DNA of 45,212 nt from a virus, in the IMG/VR virus record IMGVR_UViG_3300035670_000395, positions 1-45,212 of that record, one strand, 5' to 3'. The notes under the pieces are model-generated. The model searched no databases. It saw nothing but the letters and a program-made list of their open reading frames with translations, and was not told where the DNA came from. Position numbers and translations under genes: made by a program. Of this stretch, positions 1-7,200 are shown one piece after another (the stretch's first letter is position 1; each line of letters starts with the position of its first letter).

Positions 1-480
1 CGCGCGGTCATCCTCAGCATTGGGGCAGTCCGTTTTACCGAAACGGAAATCGTCAGCAAGCTGTATCTCGAATTGGATATACAAGACCAGCTGGATCACG
101 GCACGCGCAAGATCTCCCCGCAAACGCTCGCGTGGTGGGTCGATCAAGGCGACGATGCCAAGCGTGTGTTCAGCGACGGCCCGCACAAACATTCATTGGC
201 TGTGGGGCTGTATGACTTGGGACTGTTCATCGGTAGCGATCAAGACACCGTGAACGTATGGTCCAATGGCGCAGCGTTTGATGTGCCTATTCTCGAAACC
301 GCGTACAACGACGTGCAGGGCGGCATTCCATGGCGCTTCTACAACGTGCGTTGTTACCGCACCGTCAAGGCGATGTACCCCGGGGTGCCTAAGCCCCAGA
401 TCGGTACCGCTCACAATGCGCTTGATGACGCACTGTCTCAGGCGCTTCACTTGCAGGCCATTTGGCAACAGGTACGATGA
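1..480 (+). CDS. DnaQ/DEDDh-type 3'-5' exonuclease (5'-truncated by window edge)
   Basis: The reading frame is open from base 1 and ends with TGA at 478-480. The visible 159 residues begin RAVILSIGAVRF, which follows the usual Exo I D-x-E motif in DexA- and RNase T-like exonucleases; that motif would lie just outside the window. NGAAFDVPIL fits Exo II and HNALDDALSQA fits Exo III of the DEDDh class, with H and D as metal and catalytic residues. Family members degrade single-stranded DNA or RNA 3' to 5'; a role in recycling host DNA is inference. The stop overlaps the start of the dNMP kinase gene (ATGA), so the two are probably co-translated and both serve nucleotide metabolism. Confidence 0.8.
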   Translation, partial: RAVILSIGAVRFTETEIVSKLYLELDIQDQLDHGTRKISPQTLAWWVDQGDDAKRVFSDGPHKHSLAVGLYDLGLFIGSDQDTVNVWSNGAAFDVPILETAYNDVQGGIPWRFYNVRCYRTVKAMYPGVPKPQIGTAHNALDDALSQALHLQAIWQQVR

Positions 481-1016
481 AGTTTCCTGTTATCGGCATT
501 GCCGGTCCCGCCCGCAGCGGTAAGGACACCGCTGCGGAGTTGATCATCGGGATGACAGGCGGCTATCGCTACGGCCTCGCAGACCCCATCAAGGACATGA
601 TTCGCGCCGGCTTTGGCATCGACCCGGCTGATCCATACTGGATCGAGCATAAGGAAGATCCGATTCCGGCGTTTGGTGGACGTAGCCCGCGGTACCTGTG
701 GCAAACGCTCGGCACCGAATGGGGCCGTCAGCTGGTCGCTCCTGATATCTGGCTTACCATCGCTCGCGGACGCTTATTGGAGCGCGGCGCAGGGATGGTG
801 GTCTCTGATATTCGTTTCGAGAACGAAGCGCACTGGGTGCGCAGCCTTGGCGGCAAAGTGATTCATCTACGTCGCATCAATGCCGCTTCCGTCAATGCGC
901 ACTCGTCCGAGAACGGCGTGCGGGTTTCCCCGCTTGATGTTGTAATCGACAACAACAGTTCCATCGAGGACTTGCAGGTTCAACTGCAATCCATCGTACT
1001 TGGCCGCAAAACCTGA
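477..1016 (+). CDS. Deoxynucleoside monophosphate kinase (T4 gp1-like)
   Basis: The protein has 179 residues starting at ATG 477, which overlaps the previous stop in an ATGA junction; this start places the beta-strand FPVIGIAG directly at the N-terminus. The P-loop GPARSGKDT near residues 10-18 is the form typical of phage dNMP kinases, which phosphorylate dNMPs to dNDPs for phage DNA synthesis. A second conserved segment, VVSDIRFENEAHWVR (about residues 105-120), matches the D-x-R-x-x-x-E region of the same family. The length is normal for the short phage form. It sits between a 3'-5' exonuclease and a predicted nuclease, in keeping with breakdown of host DNA and reuse of the nucleotides. 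Confidence 0.85.
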   Translation: MKFPVIGIAGPARSGKDTAAELIIGMTGGYRYGLADPIKDMIRAGFGIDPADPYWIEHKEDPIPAFGGRSPRYLWQTLGTEWGRQLVAPDIWLTIARGRLLERGAGMVVSDIRFENEAHWVRSLGGKVIHLRRINAASVNAHSSENGVRVSPLDVVIDNNSSIEDLQVQLQSIVLGRKT

Positions 1017-1455
1017 AAATACGTTCATCCGGTCTGTGAACCGGTATCTCTCCGATGTTCATGTGGAGAAGATGAACAATCCCTATCGCTCGGGCACCGC
1101 TGATACGTGGTACTCGGGTGACCGTGGGGATATGTGGGTCGAGTACAAATACATACCCAAGATACCGAAGGCAGCGCGGATCGTACCCGACCTATCTGAA
1201 CGCCAGAAATACTGGCTAGTGAATCGCCTAGCTGAAGGTAGGAACGTAATCGTGGTCGTTGGGTCGCCTGACGGAGCCGTCATCATTCCACCGGAGCGGT
1301 GGGAGGCAGGCGTAACACCGGCTGAATATCTGATGCACCTCCAATCGCGCCAAGGATTGGCGACTTGGATTCGTAGTCAAATAGGTGTACGCGCATGCCA
1401 TTCCCCGGCAACGTTTTTGTCGCAGCCAAAGTTGTCTCTGCTATCTATCGGATAA
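1000..1455 (+). CDS. PD-(D/E)XK-type nuclease-like protein
   Basis: The frame runs from TTG 1000 (151 residues); GTG 1036 is an alternative start, and ATG 1072 would remove conserved sequence. The core reads NPYRSGTADTWYSGDRGDMWVEYKY, then LSERQKYWLVNRL and NVIVVVG. D-W-Y, the E-Y-K triad and the following S-x-R-Q-x-x-W helix match the pattern of small phage VRR-NUC or Holliday-junction-resolvase-like nucleases, with D, E and K as likely metal and catalytic residues. The exact family is inferred from motif order, not from a database search. It overlaps the dNMP kinase gene by 17 bases. Confidence 0.6.
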   Translation: MAAKPENTFIRSVNRYLSDVHVEKMNNPYRSGTADTWYSGDRGDMWVEYKYIPKIPKAARIVPDLSERQKYWLVNRLAEGRNVIVVVGSPDGAVIIPPERWEAGVTPAEYLMHLQSRQGLATWIRSQIGVRACHSPATFLSQPKLSLLSIG

Positions 1456-1556
1456 CCACGACGTCGATTCTGATCGTCGCAATAGTGTCAGAGGCATACT
1501 TGTATGGACGAAAAAGATTTCGAACTAGCCGCGAAGTTGACCGACGCGGAGATTGA
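1395..1556 (+). CDS. Small membrane protein candidate (53 aa)
   Basis: ATG 1395 opens a 53-codon frame ending in TGA at 1554-1556. An AGGTG sequence lies about nine bases upstream. The frame overlaps the end of the nuclease frame and the start of the DksA/TraR-like gene. It encodes a hydrophobic stretch TTTSILIVAIVSEAYLYG followed by a basic tail rich in Arg and Lys, the pattern of a one-pass membrane peptide with a cytoplasmic positive end. I do not recognise a family. The overlap on both sides means chance cannot be excluded. Confidence 0.35.
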   Translation: MPFPGNVFVAAKVVSAIYRITTTSILIVAIVSEAYLYGRKRFRTSREVDRRGD

Positions 1557-1725
1557 AAGGGGAATATCTCTTGCTACCAAACGGAATCCTCCGCCCGCAG
1601 ACTGGAACGGTAGTAGTTGTTCGGACTGCGGAGACGAGGTATCGAAACCAAGGCTTCTACACGGGTACCATACCTGTATAGAATGTCAGACCCGGAAAGA
1701 GCATTTGAGCAGAATGAGACGCTGA
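1504..1725 (+). CDS. DksA/TraR-family C4 zinc finger protein
   Basis: A 73-residue protein starting at ATG 1504. A helical N-terminal half is followed by four cysteines, C39-S-D-C42 and C58-I-E-C61, with the sequence CSDCGDEVSKPR in between, the hallmark of the small TraR/DksA zinc finger family. Full-length DksA and TraR bind the RNA polymerase secondary channel and alter promoter choice together with or in place of ppGpp. Whether this phage copy acts in that way is inference, though the N-terminal helix-loop carries acidic residues (DAEIE) as in TraR. Confidence 0.85.
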   Translation: MDEKDFELAAKLTDAEIERGISLATKRNPPPADWNGSSCSDCGDEVSKPRLLHGYHTCIECQTRKEHLSRMRR

Positions 1726-1774
1726 TTGGATCGCTTGATCCTCCATTGGTCTGCCAACCACAGGGAGGTATCAG

Positions 1775-2203
1775 ATGGGCACCCTGCCTTCTGAGCGAAA
1801 TCTGTATCACGTACTGGAACGGGTTCTCAAAACCCAGACGCATCCCCAGACGTGTGTAACGTTGTTCGATGTACCCGAAGTGCGAGCTATCGCTGCAGAT
1901 GTCAACGCAGTATCCGATGCGCTTGGCAATCTGTGGCGGCGTGGCTATCTCTTTCGAGAGCCCGCGTTAAAGACGCCGCATAGCCAAGCCAAGTGGGCAT
2001 ACAGCTGGAAGCCCGCGAACTTCCGCCGTGTGTTGCACCCGGCTGAACTTGCCGAAATGCAAGCGCGCGCTTACGACGCGCAGCCGCGGCACTCCGTAGT
2101 CGCGGAACTTCCAATTGCGAAAAAGCCAGCGGTGCACGTCGAGGGCGATTCGGTAGTCATCGATCTACCCAACGTGCACGTCGTTATCACGTCCAAGCGA
2201 TGA
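1775..2203 (+). CDS. Predicted winged-helix DNA-binding protein
   Basis: ATG 1775 follows a strong GGGAGG ribosome binding site and gives 142 residues. Residues about 38-70 (VNAVSDALGNLWRRGYLFRE, then a beta-hairpin ending in WAYSWK) resemble a winged helix: a recognition helix in which DAL..L..RGYL is typical, followed by a wing. The C-terminal part is Val-rich and beta-like. This suggests a small transcription regulator, but no specific family is recognised. The leader just before it shares 16 identical bases with the leader at 42738. Confidence 0.5.
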   Translation: MGTLPSERNLYHVLERVLKTQTHPQTCVTLFDVPEVRAIAADVNAVSDALGNLWRRGYLFREPALKTPHSQAKWAYSWKPANFRRVLHPAELAEMQARAYDAQPRHSVVAELPIAKKPAVHVEGDSVVIDLPNVHVVITSKR

Positions 2204-2550
2204 AGATTGCAGAGCGCAACGGTTGGTCCGTGCACAACGTGCCGTTTTCAAACACCAGACGCCAGCTGTTTTTCTTCAACGACCAGACAGACGAGGCGTA
2301 TACCTTGTGGATCGCCGTGCGGACGCGCAAGAAGGTTGAAATACACGATTCCATAGAGCTGGAACAGTACGAAACACCTGTCTGGCTGAAAGCCGGGGAT
2401 GAAATGTGGTCCAACCCGCCCCTTTACCTTGTAGATATATTCAAGGAAGAGATCGCCGGATTCCTCGTTCATCAGCGCTTGACCGGGGCATGGCGGTACG
2501 GTCCAATTGAGCCTGAAAAATACGTAGACGGTCCCACATGCGCACCCTGA
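2200..2550 (+). CDS. Hypothetical protein
   Basis: A 116-residue protein starting at ATG 2200, overlapping the stop of the previous gene (ATGA) and ending inside the start region of the secreted protein gene. It is rich in aromatic residues and charged strands, for example RQLFFFNDQTDEAYTLWIAV. I see no signal peptide, membrane segment or known catalytic motif. The tight coupling on both sides supports its being a real gene in the same operon. Confidence 0.6.
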   Translation: MKIAERNGWSVHNVPFSNTRRQLFFFNDQTDEAYTLWIAVRTRKKVEIHDSIELEQYETPVWLKAGDEMWSNPPLYLVDIFKEEIAGFLVHQRLTGAWRYGPIEPEKYVDGPTCAP

Positions 2551-3179
2551 TCGCCGCCTTGCTTCTGATTGTTTGCACTGCAGCAAACGCCCAGCTGACG
2601 CCAGCGTGTTACCCCACGCTGGACCCCGACAAAGCTTATCCGACGAAGCTGCCGTTTCAGTTGTGGCGCTCCGACGGAACTGCGCTGTATTGGTACTGCT
2701 GGGACGGCGCGAAATGGGTTGGCTACTTCCGTAGCCTGCCTGCTTCCGCGATCCCAACGCTGCTGGCAAAGTCCGGTGAAGTCTCACTCGACGAGCTGCT
2801 GGCGAAAGCCACGAAAGCGATCACTAGCGCAGCCGACCCGCGGGCGAAGATCAACGAGATCACCGCTGCGTGGGCAGACACCGGACACACGTGTGCTGAA
2901 GCGATTGCGCAGAACGCGGCCGACAAACAGCTGTGCGAAGCAGTATTCGCCGCAATGGCGCTGAACACGCCGCCGTCGCGCGCGGTGTACGCGGTAGCAG
3001 GCACCGGGCTGCGGCCTACCTACGCAACGCGTAGCGGCGCGCTGGTGTCGCCATCAAACGGCACGGTGCAAGCCGGCACGCAATGCAATTGCATTACAAA
3101 CAGCGTTGGCAAAGACCCGTATCGCTATTGCAGCGTGAACGGTCGTATCGATACCGTAGCCCTCTGCAGGTTGCCGTAA
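2538..3179 (+). CDS. Secreted or periplasmic protein with signal peptide
   Basis: A 213-residue protein with a clear signal peptide: MRTLIAALLLIVCTAANAQ has a basic start, a hydrophobic core and an ANA-Q cleavage site. A cysteine inside the core could be mistaken for a lipobox but is not positioned as one. The mature part contains about nine cysteines, including the C-x-C pair in QCNCI near the C-terminus, so disulfides in the periplasm are likely. Two Trp-rich strands (LYWYCWDGAKWVGYF) lie near residue 50. I do not recognise the family. Roles at the host envelope, such as superinfection exclusion, are only inference. Confidence 0.6.
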   Translation: MRTLIAALLLIVCTAANAQLTPACYPTLDPDKAYPTKLPFQLWRSDGTALYWYCWDGAKWVGYFRSLPASAIPTLLAKSGEVSLDELLAKATKAITSAADPRAKINEITAAWADTGHTCAEAIAQNAADKQLCEAVFAAMALNTPPSRAVYAVAGTGLRPTYATRSGALVSPSNGTVQAGTQCNCITNSVGKDPYRYCSVNGRIDTVALCRLP

Positions 3180-3182
3180 TTC

Positions 3183-3253
3183 GGTTCCGTCAGGGTGAGT
3201 ATCGGGCTTTCAATCCCGAAATACAGTGGGTTCGACTCCCACCGGAACCGCCA
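3183..3253 (+). tRNA. tRNA-like element with 8-base anticodon loop and shrunken D region
   Basis: A seven-base-pair acceptor stem forms between GGTTCCG (3183-3189) and CGGAACC (3243-3249), followed by G and an encoded CCA. A perfect T arm, GTGGG-TTCGACT-CCCAC, occupies 3226-3242. The anticodon stem TCGGG/CCCGA (3202-3206 with 3215-3219) encloses eight bases, CTTTCAAT, where seven are normal. Read from the 5' side the anticodon is UUC (Glu); shifted by one it is UCA, which would read UGA. Only 12 bases lie between the acceptor and anticodon stems and no D stem is evident. It may be an unusual functional tRNA, a tRNA mimic or a decaying tRNA-Glu. Confidence 0.5.
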
Positions 3254-3289
3254 AGGACACACCATGACCTGAATGCATTAGAGCCCCGC

Positions 3290-3334
3290 CTATCTCCTAG
3301 ATGGCGAGATCATTCATTCACCACTTGGAGATAG
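3290..3334 (+). promoter_or_regulatory. Possible SD-masking hairpin
   Basis: CTATCTCC at 3290-3297 is the exact complement of GGAGATAG at 3327-3334, which contains the ribosome binding site of the gene at 3337. In an RNA covering both, the Shine-Dalgarno sequence would be paired, with a 29-base loop. The effect on translation is inferred only. Confidence 0.35.
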
Positions 3335-3336
3335 AC

Positions 3337-3702
3337 ATGCAAGACAAAGAAGGCAAGATGCTTGACCGCCGCGAAATGCTGCGGGTGAAATTGAAAACGC
3401 TGGTGGCCGAATCGCACATCATCCGTAAGGAAGAAAAGCGTTCATGGGGCCAGCTGCGGAACGATCTGCATCGCCATCGCGTGATCAACGTGCGTAAGGA
3501 AGCGCGTGACACGCACATGGCCTACGGCCTCATTCGCGGGCGCACGAGAGAGCGAATAGAAGCCAAGACGCAGAGCGAACCGAACTGGCCGAACGTGCAC
3601 AGCATGCTGATGCGCTACGGTCCGCCGGGAGCCGATTGGAGCTACCTGCCCGGGGCTCCGACAAAGTCAGTTACGAAGCGGCTGAAAGCCATCTTCGCGT
3701 AA
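3337..3702 (+). CDS. Small basic hypothetical protein
   Basis: I place the start at ATG 3337, seven bases after GGAG, giving 121 residues; an in-frame ATG at 3301 lacks a good ribosome binding site. The protein is strongly basic and helical (RKEEKRSWGQLRNDLHRHR, RGRTRERIEAKT), which would suit nucleic acid binding, but no known domain is visible. It is the last gene of the + strand arm before the convergent junction, and a strong hairpin follows eight bases after its stop. Confidence 0.6.
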   Translation: MQDKEGKMLDRREMLRVKLKTLVAESHIIRKEEKRSWGQLRNDLHRHRVINVRKEARDTHMAYGLIRGRTRERIEAKTQSEPNWPNVHSMLMRYGPPGADWSYLPGAPTKSVTKRLKAIFA

Positions 3703-3711
3703 GAAAAAAGT

Positions 3712-3738
3712 AAAGAGCCGGTGATCCCGGCTCTTTTT
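3712..3738 (+). terminator. Rho-independent terminator, probably bidirectional
   Basis: AGAGCCGG (3714-3721) pairs with CCGGCTCT (3727-3734) around a five-base loop and runs into TTTTT. On the upstream side the A-run AAAAAAG gives a U-tract for the opposite strand. It lies exactly between the convergent + strand arm and the minus-strand structural block. Confidence 0.85.
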
Positions 3739-3772
3739 CTCTGGCAGTAAGCCGGCTCGCCGGATTCTATGC

Positions 3773-4198
3773 CTAGTCATTCACCAGAAGTCTGCGCCAG
3801 TAGGCCACATCCCCGCCCTCCCAGCGCTTGTCTGGGCTGTATAAACGGAAGCCGCAAGCGATCAGGTTGTTGCCGCTCGGCGCGTTGTCCATCGTGTAGG
3901 AGATTACGGCGCGCTTCATCAAGCGGCGCGCCTTCTGCACCCGGACCCTGATCAGCCTGCGCTGCAGGCCCTTGCCGCGGTGTTCGGGAACTACGCCGGC
4001 GATGCAGAGAAACGCCGCTCCGGGCTCACTCTTGGCATCCCGCATGCCGGCGTAGCCGACGGCTACGTCACCCGCATAGGCGAGCCACCACCAACCGTCA
4101 GTGGTCGATGGCAGCTCGTCATGCGGCAGGCAGATACGATGCAGCTCCCCGATGACCTCGGCCTCCTCATCACCGTCGACTTCCCGAATGCAGTACAT
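3773..4198 (-). CDS. GNAT-family N-acetyltransferase
   Basis: A 141-residue protein. Motif A of GCN5-related acetyltransferases is clear at residues 68-83: GVVPEHRGKGLQRRLI, with R-G-K-G binding the acetyl-CoA pyrophosphate. The preceding strand (AAFLCIAGVV) and the later AVISYTMDNAPSGNNLIACGF (split here as motif B-like, with N-x-x-A-x-x-x-F) complete the fold. The substrate cannot be told from sequence. It is the last gene of the virion block, four bases after the 2039-residue protein gene, and so is expressed late if that operon is continuous. Confidence 0.85.
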   Translation of the reverse strand: MYCIREVDGDEEAEVIGELHRICLPHDELPSTTDGWWWLAYAGDVAVGYAGMRDAKSEPGAAFLCIAGVVPEHRGKGLQRRLIRVRVQKARRLMKRAVISYTMDNAPSGNNLIACGFRLYSPDKRWEGGDVAYWRRLLVND

Positions 4199-4201
4199 CG
4201 G

Positions 4202-7200
4202 TCAGATCCGGGCATCGATACCACGCAGGATTGGCGAAGCCGGCAGCGAGCGCAAGACCGCCTGTGACATGCTGTCCTGCGGGCTTCCGGCGATGGTTTG
4301 CAGCAGCTGAATTGCGTGACCTGCCGTGGGTCCGAGGAACGACGCGCCCGGCACCTGATTCTTGCCAAGGTCGTTCCACGCGTCGATGCCGAAGGTGCCA
4401 GTACCCAGCACGGCCGAATTGCGTACTGCGCTACCCATTAACCCACTTAGCGAGAAGTCGATTGGGCGTCCGACGATGGCCGACCGGGTAAGGTCGGTCA
4501 CCATCGCGAACGGCACGTACATCATCAGTGCGATGGCCGGGAAGCTGTTGCCGTGCTGCAGTTCCTTGCGGGTGTACTTCAGCACCACCTGCTGGAAGCT
4601 GTACGTGAACTGTTTCAGGTGGAACACCAGCATCCAGTGCGGATCGGAGCCCCAGATCGGCCGGTGCGCCGCGGAGGGCCGGATCACGGCACTGTCGACG
4701 AACAGGAACAGCGCCTTCTGCATGCGGTCAGCGGCGGCGATGACTTCCTTGCTGTCGACCGGCTTGTTCAGCTTCTGCGCCCAGTCTTCGCGCTTGAACA
4801 TCGGCTTGCCGTTGCTGTCGCGCCGCACGTCGCTCTTTTCCAGCCCCAGCTCTTTCAGCCAGCGGATCGACTGCTCGTCACCCTTCAGCGCCTTGTCGGC
4901 GTGCCGCTCGATGAAGCGCACCCCGGCCTGCGTCGCCGCCACGCGCATGCGCGTGTTCCACGTCGCCATGCCGTTCCAGCGGAAGAACTTGTCGCTGACC
5001 TTCTTCGCCATGCCGCCCATGAAGTGACCGTCGTACAGCATGCCGTAGCTGGCCAGCTCGACGTTCTCGTCGATCATGCCCAGCAAGCGCGAGAACTGCT
5101 CGGCTTCGTCCGGGCCCTCCCGCATGATCTGCCGCTTCAAGCCGATGACCCCCTGCTTCATGGCGTTGAATGACTCGGTCAGGTCGCCGGTACGCAGCCC
5201 GATCTGCAGCACGTCCATGAAGTTGTTCACCAGCGCCAGCGGCAGCAGCACGATGTTCTCGTACGCCATCAGCGAGGTCATCAGCTTGCGGGTGCCTTCA
5301 GTCATGTCGCGGCCCAGCGAGCCCAGCATGGCTTCGACGCCCTTGCGCGCGGTCGCCATCTGCTCGGGCGTAGCACCCTGAGCTTCGGCCTCCGCCAGCT
5401 TCTCCCTGATCCACTGCCCGTCATGGCCGAAGTAGCGGGTGAACTCCGCCCGGTGCACGGCCTGATAGGTGTACGTGGACAGGATCGCCACCATGTCCTT
5501 CTTCTGGAACTTGGCGAAGTCCTTGGCGTTGTCCTTGGTAATGAAGCGCAGCGCCCGGGTGTTGGCGCTCATCAGGTACGGCGTGAACGCCGCGCCGTCC
5601 GCGATCTCGTCCTGCTCGGCGCTGGTCATCGTGTCGAAGATTTCCAGTGCCCGCTCGCGCGTCACGGTCTTGTTGCCCTCGCGGCCCTTCTGCACGATCA
5701 GGTCCACGAACGCGTCCTTGTGGGCCATGATCTTCTCGCGGTCCCACGAACGCGGGAAGTAGTTCCCGACTTGCCGCTCGGCAATCGGGACCCAGCGCCG
5801 CGCTGCGTCGCCCGAGACCCACACGGTCTTGCCCTTCGAGTCGATCTTCTCGTACGGGCTGTCGTCCATGACCATCACGTCAGCCTTCGACAGGTACTCG
5901 TGAAAGCGCTTCAGGAAGGCGCGGATCTTGACCACCATCGGGTCCGTGCTGTCTTCCTGCGACTGCAGCGCTTCCAGCGCGTCGGCGATCTGGAACTTGT
6001 CGGCCCCCTGAAACAGGTTCAGCAGCTGCGAGTACCAGATACCGCTAGCGCGCTGCTTGGCGTCAAGGAAGTCGGTCTGCTCGGTGGGGTCGTTACGCCG
6101 GTCAGCTTTCGTAGCCCCCGGGCGGCGGTCGTCCCGCATGCCAGTCTGCCGACTGACATCCCGGTGCAGGCGGTCGGCGATTGCCATGATGGCCGGCACC
6201 TCAGTCAGCCGCATGCGGTCGGTGACGCTCGCCATGACGACGTTTCCGACATGCCACAGCGCAGGAGCCACGCGCTGCAGCTTGTCGCCGGCGGTTTCCA
6301 GCTTCATCTGGGCCACCACGCGACCGACGGTGCTGGCGTCAGTGAACTTGCCGGCGTCCAGCGCCAGCATCAGCTTCTCGCCCTTCTCTTCCAGCGACAC
6401 GATGCCCAGCACGTCGCGGAGGAACTTCAGCAGACGTTCGAACCAATTGCGCGCCGATGGAGCCAGATCCTTGATGAGGCCCGCCTTCCAGAACTGGAAC
6501 AGGTAGGCTGCGCGCTCTTCAGGGTTTTTGAGCTGTTCCAGCGCTTCCGGGTGCTTTTTCAGCAGCGTTTCGAGCTGTTTCCGGATGTGTGGTAATTCCG
6601 CAACACGCTCGATAGTCATGGCGATGTTGCGCATTTCCGGCGAGGAATCCGCACTGCGCAGCGCCGCGAAGAAGTCGTGCACCGCCTCGTGGTGCGCAAC
6701 CGACATCGCGTTGGAAAAGCCAATGTCGACAGCCAGCGTGATGATCTTCTGCGCGTGGGCAGCGGTCTTGTCCTTCGACCACTCGCCAGACGCACCCTGC
6801 CGCACCGGGTCGCCGTTGGCGTCAAGGATCGGGTTGCCCTTGGCGTCCAGCTTGGCCGGACCCATCTGGGCGAACTCCTTGAACGCGATCTGCAGCTGCG
6901 TGCCGCGCAGCCGCACGATCTCCTTGATCAGTGCCTGCCGTTCGTCGGCCGTAAGCTTCTGGCCGGCCCCGCCGGACAGATCCATCCGGCTGTATTCCTT
7001 GTTCGCCCGCTCTTCGAAGCGGCGACGGCCGAGGTCGTCCTGATCCTCGATCTTGAAGACGCCCTGCTTGTCCGTGGCGGCGCGGACGATGTCCCACGCC
7101 TTGTCGGTCTCGCTCTCGTCGGCGATGTAGCCGTTCTCGGCCATCCACTCGGCGAGCATGTCGACGCGCATGCCGGTCTTGGTGAACAGCCCCGGCATGA

